DNA of 49,555 nt from Beijerinckiaceae bacterium (GCA_947498445.1 CANMLK010000004.1:1-49555), one strand, 5' to 3'. Counted from the first letter of the stretch, positions 33,238-41,988 are shown. Numbers and translations are program-made. Notes: generated from the sequence alone by a model not told the origin.

Positions 33238-33927
33238 ATGAGAGCGTCACGAATCGGCTCCGTTGGAGCAGCCCTACTGGGCATGGCGGTACTCGCAACA
33301 TCAGCGCTCGCGCAGCAGGCGCCGCAACCGCCGCAATTTCCAAACATGACATTTTTCATCTTAGGCGCGCCTGGCCCAGACGGCGCCAATCTCGGCGGGC
33401 TTGAGGGCGCGGACAAACATTGCCAGACGCTTGGCGCGCGTGCAGGGGCAGGGGCCAAGACCTGGCGCGCTTATCTCAGCACGCAGGCTGCCGACGGAAG
33501 GCCCGCCGTCAACGCGCGCGAGCGCATTGGCAAGGGGCCGTGGGTGAATGCGACCGGCGTCCAGGTCGCGTCCGATGTGGATGCGCTGCACGATCCTGAT
33601 CGCAACGTCATCAACACCGATACTGGCCTGACTGAGTCCGGCCGCAAGGTGCCGAGCCGTGTGTTCATAGTGAACCAGCACGACGTTCTCACCGGGTCGA
33701 ACACCGATGGGCGCGCCTTTTCTCCGGGCAAGGATATGACGTGCGGCAATTGGACGAAGGGCGGTGCGGAAGGGGCGGCCATGGTTGGTCATCACGATCG
33801 CATGGGTTTGCGGGATGATGCGCCTTCGCGTTCGTGGAACACGGCCCACCCTTCGCGCGGCTGTGACATGCCTTCGTTGCGCAGCTCCGGCGGCGGCGGC
33901 CTGATTTACTGCTTCGCTGCGAATTAA
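33238..33927 (+). CDS. Secreted lectin-like protein
   Basis: 229 residues with a clear signal peptide (VGAALLGMAVLATSALAQQ). The mature part resembles the C-type-lectin-like or endostatin-like fold proteins annotated as lectins in Hyphomicrobiales: FFILGAPGPDGANLGGLEGAD near the start, KHCQTLG, TWRAYLST, GPWVNATG, CGNWTKGG and a closing GGGLIYCFAAN. Cysteines are spaced so that two disulfides are possible. The start at 33238 has GGAGGGAAGG upstream. Ligand unknown; no clear link to the fds genes. Confidence 0.75.
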   Translation: MRASRIGSVGAALLGMAVLATSALAQQAPQPPQFPNMTFFILGAPGPDGANLGGLEGADKHCQTLGARAGAGAKTWRAYLSTQAADGRPAVNARERIGKGPWVNATGVQVASDVDALHDPDRNVINTDTGLTESGRKVPSRVFIVNQHDVLTGSNTDGRAFSPGKDMTCGNWTKGGAEGAAMVGHHDRMGLRDDAPSRSWNTAHPSRGCDMPSLRSSGGGGLIYCFAAN

Positions 33928-33940
33928 GTTTACGCAAATT

Positions 33941-33966
33941 AGGCCGCGCTCAAGGGCGCGGCCTTG
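33941..33966 (+). terminator. Terminator after the lectin-like gene
   Basis: AGGCCGCGC (33941-33949), loop TCAAGG, GCGCGGCCT (33956-33964), then T. A strong 9-bp stem with a short T-run, 14 nt after the stop codon. Confidence 0.65.
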
Positions 33967-34015
33967 ACGCCCTTCCTGCCGTGCGCTTTCCTGCCCCAAC
34001 AAAGGGGAAGCGTTC

Positions 34016-34885
34016 ATGGAAGCCATTCAGGGGTCGGGCCCTGCGCAAGCGTCGCGCGCAACGATCATTCAGACACGGCCGCTGGCGCCGCGCATTGGCG
34101 CTGAAATTCTCGGGCTCGACCTTCGCGACGATCTCAGCGCGCAGGTGCTGGAGGCCATTCGCGACACGTGGCATCGCAATGGCGTCATCCTGATCCGCGG
34201 CCAGTCGCTTGATGAAGCCGCGCAGGTAAAATTCGCCCAGCGGTTCGGCGATCTGGGCAAGGTTTTGCACGCGCACGAGGGCCGTTCCAGCCTGCCGGGC
34301 GTCATGTACATCTCCAACGTGCGCGAAAACGGAAAACTGATCGGCGCCTTGCCGGACGGCGAAATGTATTTCCACTCGGACCAGTGCTACATCGAAACTC
34401 CAAGTGTTGGCACGATGCTTTACGCGATGGAAGTGCCCTCCAAGGGCGGCGACACGATCTTCGCCAGCATGTTCGCCGCCTATGATGAATTGCCCGACGA
34501 TCTGAAAAGCAAGATCGAGGGTTGCAAGGCCCTCAACGTCTATGATTACCAGAACGCGGCGACTGTGCGTGGGTCTGAAGTGAAGGCCGGCGTGCCGTCC
34601 TTTGCGCATCCCATGGTGAAGGCGCATTCGGCGACAGGGCGCAAGGCGCTCTATTTCAACCGGCTGATGACCGACCATATCGTGGGGATGGACAAGTCTG
34701 AGAGCGACGCTTTGCTGGAGCGCCTGTTTGATCATCAGGAGCAGGAGCGCTTCCTCTATCGCCACGTCTGGAAGCCGGGCGATCTTCTCTTGTGGGACAA
34801 TCGCAGCACGCTTCATGCGCGGTCCGATTTTGACGCGTCGGAACGTCGCAAGATGAGGCGCACGGTGGTTGTGCGCGAACACTAA
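34016..34885 (+). CDS. TauD/TfdA-family 2-oxoglutarate-dependent dioxygenase
   Basis: 289-residue Fe(II)/2-oxoglutarate enzyme. The iron ligands are His120 and Asp122 (MYFHSDQCY) and His267 (STLHARSDF); the 2-oxoglutarate Arg lies in the ERRKMRRT block. Such enzymes hydroxylate taurine, sulfonates, aryloxyacetates or other carboxylates. A TAXI-TRAP transporter follows after about 100 nt on the same strand, so the substrate is probably an imported organic acid. GGGGAAG lies upstream of the ATG. Confidence 0.92.
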   Translation: MEAIQGSGPAQASRATIIQTRPLAPRIGAEILGLDLRDDLSAQVLEAIRDTWHRNGVILIRGQSLDEAAQVKFAQRFGDLGKVLHAHEGRSSLPGVMYISNVRENGKLIGALPDGEMYFHSDQCYIETPSVGTMLYAMEVPSKGGDTIFASMFAAYDELPDDLKSKIEGCKALNVYDYQNAATVRGSEVKAGVPSFAHPMVKAHSATGRKALYFNRLMTDHIVGMDKSESDALLERLFDHQEQERFLYRHVWKPGDLLLWDNRSTLHARSDFDASERRKMRRTVVVREH

Positions 34886-34894
34886 AATCTGGAC

Positions 34895-34914
34895 GGCGGC
34901 ATTGACTTGCCGCC
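34895..34914 (+). other. Hairpin between dioxygenase and transporter genes
   Basis: GGCGGCA-TTGACT-TGCCGCC, a 7-bp stem directly after the dioxygenase stop, without a T-run. It could stabilise the upstream mRNA 3' end or partially terminate. Confidence 0.4.
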
Positions 34915-34989
34915 CTGTTCGATCAATCTCGCTGTCTCAAAAAATAGTCGCAGGCGCTTCTGCAAGGGGCGCTGCAAGGAGGGGAAACG

Positions 34990-36009
34990 ATGTTCAAAAT
35001 GATCACCAGACTGGGCGCCGCCGCGGCGGGAGCCACTCTCGCGGCCTCAGCCGCCATGGCGCAGTTCAACGACAACAAGGCGATCAGCTATTCGGTCGAT
35101 GGCGCAACGGCTACGGGCTATTTCAAGGTCGTCACCGAATCGATCAACGGCATTGTGCGCGAGGCCTATCCGGGCACCGACGCCACCTACAAGCCGGGCT
35201 CGCCCGCAGGCGGCATTCTCAATCTTTCAACCGGGCGCTCGGACTTCGCGTTTAACGCTTCGCCGGTTGAAATCGCCTACGCCAACGAGGGCAAGGCGCC
35301 CTTCAAGGAAGCCTACAAGGGCAAGTTTCATTTCGTGATGATGCTGCACGAGGGCCTCATCGTCCATAACCTGATGACGAAGGAATGGGCGGACCGCAAT
35401 GGCATTGTATCCTTCGATGATATTGCGGCCAAAAAGCCGCCGATGCGCATAACGGTCAACCTTGCGGCGAACCTGCAGTCCACTGTCACGATGTACCAAA
35501 TGTTCTTCGGCGCCTTCGGCATCAACGAAGCGCAGGCGACGGACAACGGCAAGAGCATGATCCGCGGCAATTCCGCGACAGGCTTCGACGCCCTTCGGGA
35601 CGGCAAGGTGGACGTGTTCATCAACGGCGGCTTTGTGCCGACGGCGGAAGTGACCGACGTGGCGAGGGGCCGCGCGCTGCAATGGATTTCGGCTGATCCG
35701 GCGAAGTTGAAGAAGGAGGCCGACAAGTGGGGCCTCAAGCTTGCGACCATCCCTAAGTCCGCCTATCCGTTCCTCACGAAGGATGAAACCACTGTCGCGA
35801 TCTGGAACGCCATCGTGGCGGGTGACCATGTCTCGGAAGAGACTGTGTACAAGTTCACGAAGGCGCTGATGGAAAATGAGCCGCGGATGCGCACGATCCA
35901 TCCGACGCTGGCGCAATTCTCACGCACGGAGGCCGCCAAAAACATCACCGGGCTGTCGGTGCACAAGGGCGCCGAGCGCTATCATCGCGAAGCGGGGCTG
36001 ATCAAGTAG
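34990..36009 (+). CDS. TAXI-family TRAP transporter solute-binding protein
   Basis: 339-residue periplasmic binding protein with signal peptide (LGAAAAGATLAASAAMAQ). TAXI features include a TGGTGGTY-like early ligand region (here SINGIVREAYPGTDATYKPG), then LNLSTGRSDFAFN, and QAQATDNG-type segments. AAGGAGGGGAAACG precedes the ATG, one of the strongest ribosome-binding sites in the window. It delivers a small carboxylate or similar solute to the fused TRAP permease encoded next. Confidence 0.88.
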   Translation: MFKMITRLGAAAAGATLAASAAMAQFNDNKAISYSVDGATATGYFKVVTESINGIVREAYPGTDATYKPGSPAGGILNLSTGRSDFAFNASPVEIAYANEGKAPFKEAYKGKFHFVMMLHEGLIVHNLMTKEWADRNGIVSFDDIAAKKPPMRITVNLAANLQSTVTMYQMFFGAFGINEAQATDNGKSMIRGNSATGFDALRDGKVDVFINGGFVPTAEVTDVARGRALQWISADPAKLKKEADKWGLKLATIPKSAYPFLTKDETTVAIWNAIVAGDHVSEETVYKFTKALMENEPRMRTIHPTLAQFSRTEAAKNITGLSVHKGAERYHREAGLIK

Positions 36010-36012
36010 GCC

Positions 36013-37992
36013 ATGTCCATGTTGCACGGGGACACACCGACCGCTCGCATGCGGGCGAGATCGACTTTCATGCATGCCATGGAGCTGACGGGCGAGACGC
36101 AACGCGTCAAGCCCTCTGGTTTCTCTAGCGTCCTGATTGCAGTTTTTTCGGTCGTCGCGACTCTCGTCATCGCCTGGTATGCGTTGTTCGCCTTCGCGAA
36201 CCAGCACTACCAGTCGTCGGTGTTCCTCGCGCTCATCTTGCCTATCTGCTTCATCACCACCACGCTTCATCCGCGCATCGACATTGTGACGCCGGTTGAC
36301 TGGTTTCTCGGGCTTGCGGGCAGCGCGGCGGCGATCTGGTTCGCCATGAGCGACGCGCGCATTTCCAACTGGATGGCGGGTTTTTCCGAACTCGAGACCG
36401 GCGATTATATTGCAGGGACGGCGCTGGTCCTTCTGACGATCGAGATATGCCGGCGCACCGTGGGCGCTGGCCTCACCGTCGTTGTTTATTTGCTGCTGGC
36501 ATATGTTGCTTTCGGGCATTTGATGAGCGGCAGCTTCCGCCATCCCGGCATTACATACGCTTACTTTCTCGAAAATCAGGTCATCACGACGGACGGGATC
36601 TTCGGCTCGCCGCTGTATGTCACGGCGAGTTACGCCTTTCTTTTTGTTCTCTTCGGCAATTTCTTTGTGCTCAGCGGCGGCGGGCAATTGTTCTTCGATC
36701 TGGGCGCTGCGCTGACGGGCCGCATGATCGGCGGCCCGGCCAAAGCGTGCGTTCTGTCGAGCGGGCTTTATGGCTCCATTTCGGGAAGTCCGGTCGCCGA
36801 CGTTGCTACGACAGGGCCTATCAGCATTCCGATCATGAAGCGCCTTGGCCTGTCGCCCGAGCGCGCTGCCGCTATTGAGGCCACGTCATCAACGGGGGGC
36901 TCGATGCTGCCGCCGGTGATGGGCGCGGTCGCGTTCATCATGGCCGACTTCACCGGCATCTCGTACGCCATGATATGCCTGTACGCGACGCTTCCGGCGC
37001 TCGGATATTATTTTGGCATCTATCTTCTCGTGCATTTCGAGTCGACGCGGCTCAATCTCCCGCGGCTCGAGGAGAGTCAGATCGTCGGCCTCAAGGTCGC
37101 GCTCAAGAACAATTGGCAAAGCCTTGTTCCGCTCGCGGTGATGATCTGGCTGCTGGTGAAAGGCTATTCGCCAGCCTATGTCGCCGCGGGCTCCACGCTT
37201 GCGGTCATTGTCGGAAGCTGGCTGTCAGGCGCGGATAAGCGCGTTGGTCCACGCCGGTTTGTGGAAGGGTGTGTCGACACCTGCATGTCGTCTGTGCCTC
37301 TGGCTGCGGCGGTTGCGGCGGCGGGTATCGTCATCGGATGCATCGAACTGACAGGGCTTTCCGGCAAGTTCACGCTGTTGCTCTTCCAATTGTCGGGCGG
37401 CATGATGATCCCCTCGCTGATCCTGGCGGGCATCATCCTTATTTTGCTCGGGCTCGGAATGCCGACGACGGGCGTGTACATTATGGGCGTGGCGTTGCTG
37501 GCGCCCGTGCTGATCGGCAAATTCGGTCTGCCGACAATGCCGGTGCACATGTTCCTGTTGTTCTACGCCTGTCTGTCCGCCATTTCGCCGCCCGTGGCGG
37601 TCGCAAGTTTTGCTGCGGCGTCTATCGCGGGCGCCAATCCGTCGGCAATTGGCTGGTACGCGATGAAACTCGCGGTGGCCGGAATCCTCCTGCCCTTCTT
37701 CTTCATCTTCAACATGGGGATTTTGTACGTGGGGCCGTGGAGCAGCGTGGGCTGGGATACGCTCATGGGAGGTATCCTCATCTTCCTCGCGGCCGTGTCG
37801 CTGCACGGTTTCGTGCGGCGGATGCCAATCTCCGTGGCCACAAGGACGCTCTTCATGGCTCTGGCGCTTGGGATGATCTATCCGGACGCCCTTGCGCAGG
37901 CTGCTTGCGCGGTGGTGGGCCTTGGCTGTTTTGCTCTTTTGTACCGCTCTGCCCGTAGCGGCGAGACCAGCCAGCAACTTGCGGCGGCCTGA
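36013..37992 (+). CDS. TRAP transporter permease, 4TM/12TM fusion
   Basis: 659-residue inner-membrane protein combining small (DctQ-like) and large (DctM-like) subunits, as is usual for TAXI systems. The N-terminal 4TM section has WYALFAFANQHYQSSVFLA and DWFLGLAGS. The large section has the conserved GGPAKACVLSSGLYGSISGS, ATTGPISIPIMKRLG, SSTGGSMLPPVMGAVAF and LLGLGMPTTGVYIM. It starts 3 nt after the binding-protein gene. Solute/sodium symport driven by the ion gradient is the family mechanism. Confidence 0.94.
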   Translation: MSMLHGDTPTARMRARSTFMHAMELTGETQRVKPSGFSSVLIAVFSVVATLVIAWYALFAFANQHYQSSVFLALILPICFITTTLHPRIDIVTPVDWFLGLAGSAAAIWFAMSDARISNWMAGFSELETGDYIAGTALVLLTIEICRRTVGAGLTVVVYLLLAYVAFGHLMSGSFRHPGITYAYFLENQVITTDGIFGSPLYVTASYAFLFVLFGNFFVLSGGGQLFFDLGAALTGRMIGGPAKACVLSSGLYGSISGSPVADVATTGPISIPIMKRLGLSPERAAAIEATSSTGGSMLPPVMGAVAFIMADFTGISYAMICLYATLPALGYYFGIYLLVHFESTRLNLPRLEESQIVGLKVALKNNWQSLVPLAVMIWLLVKGYSPAYVAAGSTLAVIVGSWLSGADKRVGPRRFVEGCVDTCMSSVPLAAAVAAAGIVIGCIELTGLSGKFTLLLFQLSGGMMIPSLILAGIILILLGLGMPTTGVYIMGVALLAPVLIGKFGLPTMPVHMFLLFYACLSAISPPVAVASFAAASIAGANPSAIGWYAMKLAVAGILLPFFFIFNMGILYVGPWSSVGWDTLMGGILIFLAAVSLHGFVRRMPISVATRTLFMALALGMIYPDALAQAACAVVGLGCFALLYRSARSGETSQQLAAA

Positions 37993-38004
37993 GTCGGCCG
38001 CCGC
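37981..38004. terminator. Bidirectional hairpin between TRAP permease and DoxX genes
   Basis: GCGGCGGCC (37981-37989), loop TGAGTC, GGCCGCCGC (37996-38004): a perfect 9-bp stem whose loop begins within the TRAP permease stop codon. It sits between two convergent genes. Confidence 0.6.
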
Positions 38005-38019
38005 CAGCGCGTGTTCCGC

Positions 38020-38496
38020 CTATTTGCGGCGTATCAGCCAGTCGACCGAATAGCGCCCGCCAGCGGTGACGAACAGCAGGACGAGCCCGCCTTTCATCGT
38101 CATGTTCTTCCAGAATTGCGAGTGCTGCATGGCGCGCTGCGCTTCGGGGAACGTCCAGTAGGCGTGGGAGCTGAAGCTGGCGACGATGGTGAAGATGAGG
38201 ATGACGAGCGCCGAGTAACGCGTGGCGAATCCGATCACCAGAAACAGGCCGACGAACAACTCAATCGGCGTGGCGACATAGGCCATGTATTCCGGCAGGC
38301 CGCGCGCCGGGTAGGACTTGGCGACGGCGGCCATGTCCCAGATTTTGCGGAAGCCGCTCTGCATATAGATCCAGCCGACAGCAACGCGCCCGGCGAGGAT
38401 CAGCAGGTCAGTCCAGGTAGCGGCGATTCCATCGGCATACGACAGCAGGGGGTGCGATGAGGGCGTTCTGGCTTGCTCGCCGGGATTGAAGGTCAT
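38020..38496 (-). CDS. DoxX family membrane protein
   Basis: 158 residues with four hydrophobic segments. DoxX features: LILAGRVAVGWIYMQSGFRK, MAYVATPIELFVGLFLVIGF, ALVILIFTIVASFSSHAYW, QFWKNMTMKGGLVLLF. The start at 38496 has AGGAGA upstream; the frame stays open far beyond but without a coding signal. The family includes thiosulfate:quinone oxidoreductase subunits and redox-stress proteins; this one is a general DoxX. It is convergent with the TRAP genes. Confidence 0.9.
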   Translation of the reverse strand: MTFNPGEQARTPSSHPLLSYADGIAATWTDLLILAGRVAVGWIYMQSGFRKIWDMAAVAKSYPARGLPEYMAYVATPIELFVGLFLVIGFATRYSALVILIFTIVASFSSHAYWTFPEAQRAMQHSQFWKNMTMKGGLVLLFVTAGGRYSVDWLIRRK

Positions 38497-38856
38497 GTTC
38501 GCGTCTCCTCGTGGCATTGGCCCGATTTTTGGCAGACTCGGGCGCCGTTGACCTAAACGGGCGTAAACCATGCCCGGCGAGGCGCAAATCACAATCCGGT
38601 CAGGCACAGCTTCGCCCCCCGCGTGCGGGCTGTTGCGAATGTGTTGCGGGCGCCTTGACAAAAAGCATTTTGAGCGCCTTTGTATAATGGTGCGGACGCT
38701 TTTGCGTGCGTGCGATTCACAGGAACTTTCAACCCCATGCCAAGCGACAGTGACAGTCGATTGACCTTGCCGTTTTTGGCCAGCGTGGGCGCGTGATCTC
38801 CTGATCTGCTCCCCCGCGACCTGGCCGAAAGCGGCAGGTCGTTCCGGAGGTGAGCT
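38497..38856. other. 360-bp intergenic region with promoter and leader
   Basis: Between the divergent DoxX gene and the small gene at 38857. It holds a sigma70-like promoter candidate (TTGACA at 38655, TATAAT at 38683) and a leader of about 160 nt. The leader ends in the hairpin CGACCTG...CAGGTCG just before the CGGAGG ribosome-binding site. No additional protein-coding signal was found. Confidence 0.6.
38655..38688 (+). promoter_or_regulatory. Sigma70-like promoter elements
   Basis: A perfect TTGACA (38655-38660) and a perfect TATAAT (38683-38688) lie in the same direction, but the spacer is 22 bp instead of 16-18. The -10 box may act with another -35, or the two boxes may belong to different sites. 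Transcription would run toward the 57-residue gene. Confidence 0.45.
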
Positions 38857-39030
38857 ATGACCATCAATACCCGACGCCTTCGCGCGTCGCTGCCCGCCGT
38901 AACCAGCGGACAGCAAGGCGACCCCAAGGGAGGCCGTGAGCGTTCGTACGCTCTGTGGCTGCTTGCGCTGCTGCCAGTGGCGGCGCTCTTCGCGTTCCAC
39001 TTCGTGTCGGACTTTCTCGCGCGAAGCTGA
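38857..39030 (+). CDS. 57-residue single-pass membrane protein
   Basis: Starts with MTINTRRLRASLPAVTSG, a basic and polar N-terminus, and ends with one hydrophobic helix (YALWLLALLPVAALFAFHF, about residues 31-49) and a short tail VSDFLARS. The ATG follows CGGAGG at a good distance, and a strong terminator begins 28 nt after the stop. With the upstream promoter this is a complete small transcription unit. I do not recognise the family. Confidence 0.65.
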   Translation: MTINTRRLRASLPAVTSGQQGDPKGGRERSYALWLLALLPVAALFAFHFVSDFLARS

Positions 39031-39057
39031 ACTTGGAAGTGGCTCGACCCATATGCG

Positions 39058-39087
39058 AACGCCTCCGGTCCTGCCGGAGGCGTTTTG
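39058..39087 (+). terminator. Rho-independent terminator of the small-protein gene
   Basis: AACGCCTCCGG (39058-39068), loop TCCTG, CCGGAGGCGTT (39074-39084), then TT. An 11-bp perfect stem with T-run. Confidence 0.93.
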
Positions 39088-39226
39088 CGTTCAGCTCGCC
39101 GGGATAAGCGTGTGGCCGTGTCGTCGACTGGCTTGCCCTGCGCCGGTTGATTGGGGGAGGCCATGTATTCATGATAGGAATCCGAGACATTGTATCGGAC
39201 GGGTTCGACCAGACCGGGAGATGTAT

Positions 39227-40510
39227 GTGGCTCAGACCAGGGTCTTGATGGCGGTCCCCCGGTTTTCATCGGGATCATTCTGGAACTACGGCAAGACTTG
39301 CGACCTTCTGGGCGCCAAATATCCAGCAGCTCCGCTGGGGCTCATCACTGTCGCCGCCATGCTGCCGAAGGATTGGGATATCCGTTTTATCGACGGCAAC
39401 ACCGGCGATCTGACCGATGCGGACATCGCCTGGGCCGACATGGTGATGACGGGTGGCATGCTGCCGCAGCAATTCGATACCGTGACCATAATGGAGCGAG
39501 TGCAGAAGGTGGGGCGGCCGGTCGTTATCGGCGGGCCGGACGCCACTTCCAGCCCGGACGTCTACGCAGCCGCGGACTTTCTGGTGCTTGGCGAGGCCGA
39601 GGGCATTCTCGACAGCTTTGTCGCCGCCTGGCTGGCGGGCGAGCGAAAGGGGCGTTTTGAGGCCGAAAAATTCCAGGCCGATGTGACGACGACGCCGACG
39701 CCGCGCTTCGACCTCCTGAACCTCAAGGACTACTTGCATGTCGGCGTGCAGTTCTCGCGCGGGTGTCCGTTCACATGTGAGTTCTGCGATATCATCGAGC
39801 TTTATGGCCGAAAGCCGCGGACCAAGATGAACGGGCAGATGCTGGCCGAGCTCGATGCGGTGCTGAGGCTCGGCTATCGTGGCCATGTGGATTTTGTCGA
39901 CGACAATCTTGTTGGAAACAAGAAGGCGCTGAAAGCCTTCCTGCCCGACCTCATCGCCTGGCAGAAACGCAACGGTTATCCCTTCGAGTTCTCGACCGAG
40001 GCCTCAATCAACCTCGCCGACGATGCAGATCTGCTTGAGATGATGCGTCAGGCCAATTTCTTTGCGTTGTTTGTCGGGATCGAAAGCCCGGACCCCGAGA
40101 CACTGCGGCAAATGCAGAAGAAGCAGAACACGCGTCGCAGCATCCCCGAAAGCATCCACAAGCTCTACCGCGCCGGGATGTTCGTCACGGCCGGCTTCAT
40201 TGTCGGCTTCGACAACGAGAAGGATGGCGTCGGCGATGGCATCGTCCAGCTGATCGAGGATTCGGCGATTCCGGTCGCCATGGTGGGGCTGCTTTATGCG
40301 CTGCCCAACACGCAGCTCACCCGACGGCTCGAGAAGGAGGGCCGTCTGCATCCCACCCATGACGTTGATTCTGGCGGCGTCGAAGCTGACCAGTGCACGG
40401 CGGGTCTGAACTTCGACACGATCCGTCCGCGTCGTGACGCTCTGGTCGACTTTCTTGAGGTGGTTGATCGATCTTACGCGCCCGAGGCTTATTTCGGCCG
40501 GGTGAGGTAG
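39227..40510 (+). CDS. B12-binding radical SAM protein, cut by an in-frame TAG
   Basis: 427 residues before a TAG. The N-terminal cobalamin-binding-type region (VLMAVPRFSSGSFWN, AAPLGLITVAAMLP, VIGGPDATSSPD) is followed by a radical SAM core with the [4Fe-4S] ligands Cys180, Cys184 and Cys187 in SRGCPFTCEFCDI, then FSTEASINLADD and FVGIESPDPETLRQMQKKQN, and the beginning of a DUF4070 domain. The start is taken as GTG at 39227 because GGGAG lies 6 nt upstream; ATG at 39221 is possible. The reading frame continues after the TAG (40508-40510) without shift into the next entry, so the gene is split. The reaction is unknown; the family is linked to hopanoid and other lipid or cofactor modifications. 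Confidence 0.85.
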   Translation: MAQTRVLMAVPRFSSGSFWNYGKTCDLLGAKYPAAPLGLITVAAMLPKDWDIRFIDGNTGDLTDADIAWADMVMTGGMLPQQFDTVTIMERVQKVGRPVVIGGPDATSSPDVYAAADFLVLGEAEGILDSFVAAWLAGERKGRFEAEKFQADVTTTPTPRFDLLNLKDYLHVGVQFSRGCPFTCEFCDIIELYGRKPRTKMNGQMLAELDAVLRLGYRGHVDFVDDNLVGNKKALKAFLPDLIAWQKRNGYPFEFSTEASINLADDADLLEMMRQANFFALFVGIESPDPETLRQMQKKQNTRRSIPESIHKLYRAGMFVTAGFIVGFDNEKDGVGDGIVQLIEDSAIPVAMVGLLYALPNTQLTRRLEKEGRLHPTHDVDSGGVEADQCTAGLNFDTIRPRRDALVDFLEVVDRSYAPEAYFGRVR

Positions 40511-40870
40511 GTTGGTCGTGCGCTTGTGATCAAGGCCCCCGGCGGCAGAATCGCCCTGCGGGACCTGCCGCGCGATCTTGGTCGTTTACTCTGGCTGGCG
40601 ATTGGACTCTCGCGCGGGTCATCGCAGGTCCGTTGGCAGTTCTGGAAAACATTGCTCGATACGGCGCTTCATAATCCCAACGCGGTGAAGCCGGTGATCT
40701 CGATGATGGCCTTCTATGCTCATCTTGGACCGTTTTCGCAGTTTGTCCGTGAACGTATCAGCCTGCAGATCGCCGATATCGACGAAGGCCGATGGGAGCG
40801 GCCGCCGCCGCTCGATGCCGAATATCTGGCGACGCCTTCTGCAGGGGTTCTATCAGGCGGCCCCGTTTAA
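40511..40870 (+). pseudogene. Detached DUF4070 C-terminal part of the radical SAM gene
   Basis: Directly after the TAG the same frame continues for 119 codons: VGRALVIKAPGGRIALRDLP, then WLAIGLSRGSSQVRWQFWK and PVISMMAFYAHLGPFSQFVR, ending at 40870. This is the C-terminal half of DUF4070 as found fused in intact family members. A GTG at 40526 could start it alone, but there is no clear ribosome-binding site and no known independent function. A single change (GAG to TAG, or a misread base) would explain the split. Confidence 0.75.
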
Positions 40871-41151
40871 CCTGTTCGTGCATGACGGGTCTGAACGCTG
40901 AGGAGGGTCGCGAAGGCCGCCTGCGGGCTGCGCGATGCAATTGGTGGCGGAGGTGCGCTGCGAATGCTTACCCCGGCTGATCTTCTGCCTTACGGCGGCA
41001 CGCTGATGAACGACGAGTTCGTCAAGCCATGCTGGCCGGACTCAAACTCAGGCACAGCCGCAAGGGCTGACCCAAGTCGAAGTCGATTCCGGACATGCCC
41101 GGAATGCAGAAGATATGACCCGGGGGCCGTATCCCTGGCGGTACGGTCTGG
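40871..41151. other. Intergenic stretch with no supported gene
   Basis: 281 bp between the radical SAM remnant and the convergent hydratase-lyase gene. A short open frame from 40964 runs into the next gene antisense and has neither a ribosome-binding site nor a recognisable sequence. I see nothing else of note. Confidence 0.5.
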
Positions 41152-41988
41152 CTACTTCTGCTTGCGCTTGAAGTGGCCGAGGCCGGGACGGTAGGACTTC
41201 TCGTCCAGGAACTGGCGCATGCCTTCCTGACGGCCGTTCTCCTTGTCCACGTACTTGAGCGCGTCGCTCTTGGCGTTGAGGTAGTCCTCGGCCTGCGGGG
41301 CGTTCATGAAGCGCACCGCCCGGATGGCTTCCTTGGTGTAACGCACCGCGGCGGGGCTCTTTTCCATGAGCTTTTTCGCCATCTTGATCGTCTCCTCGCG
41401 AAGGGCGTCCAGCGGGTAGGAGAAGTTGACCACGCCCATCTGCGTCGCCTTGCGTCCGTCGAAGGTGTCGCCCGACGTGGCGTAGTAGAGCGCGTCGCGG
41501 TAGTTCATTACCTGGACGACGTTCCAGCTCACGATGCCGCCGGGCAGGATGCCCCAGTTGACTTCCGAAAGACCGAAGATCGCATCATCGGCCGCGATCG
41601 CGTAGTCGCAGGCGCATACCTGAGTAAATGCGCCGCCGAAGCAGAAGCCGTTGACCATTGCAATCGTCGGCTTGGGGAAGGTGTTCAGCTTGTCCCAGCG
41701 CCATTGTGCCGACGCCTGACGGTTGCGGCGGATGTCGGCGGGAGAGGCGGACTCGCGGCCGCGGAACGTCAGCGCGATATCCTGGCCGGCGCAGAAGGCC
41801 GCGCCGGCGCCGGTGATGACCAGCACGAGCGTCTCCGGATCCGTTGCAAGCTCGTCGATGGCTGCTTCCATCTCGCGATGGAGCGTGGGGCTCATGGCGT
41901 TGCGCTTTTCCGGACGGTTCATGATCAGCCAGGTGATGCCGTTTTCTTTCTCGATCTTGATGGTTTCGCGCGTGATTGTGGCGGCCAT
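41152..41988 (-). CDS. p-Hydroxycinnamoyl-CoA hydratase/lyase
   Basis: 278-residue crotonase-fold enzyme. It matches hydroxycinnamoyl-CoA hydratase-lyase (HCHL, FerB type), which converts feruloyl- or p-coumaroyl-CoA to vanillin or 4-hydroxybenzaldehyde plus acetyl-CoA. Evidence: NRPEKRNAMSPTLHREM, oxyanion regions FCAGQDIAL and NGFCFGGAF, and GLSEVNWGILPGG with Glu142 at the position of the HCHL acid/base Glu143. The C-terminal EGMRQFLDEKSYRPGL is also HCHL-like. AGAGGAA precedes the ATG. It is divergent from a Bug-type binding protein and close to an NDP-forming acyl-CoA synthetase, which supplies the CoA thioester. Confidence 0.88.
   Translation of the reverse strand: MAATITRETIKIEKENGITWLIMNRPEKRNAMSPTLHREMEAAIDELATDPETLVLVITGAGAAFCAGQDIALTFRGRESASPADIRRNRQASAQWRWDKLNTFPKPTIAMVNGFCFGGAFTQVCACDYAIAADDAIFGLSEVNWGILPGGIVSWNVVQVMNYRDALYYATSGDTFDGRKATQMGVVNFSYPLDALREETIKMAKKLMEKSPAAVRYTKEAIRAVRFMNAPQAEDYLNAKSDALKYVDKENGRQEGMRQFLDEKSYRPGLGHFKRKQK

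Noticed and set aside
38020-39000. 326-codon version of the DoxX protein
   Set aside because: Only the last 158 residues match DoxX. The upstream part crosses another gene on the plus strand and a promoter region, and the ATG at 38496 has a good ribosome-binding site.
40964-41194. Open frame of 76 codons after the radical SAM remnant
   Set aside because: No ribosome-binding site, no recognisable sequence, and it overlaps the 3' end of the hydratase-lyase gene in antisense.
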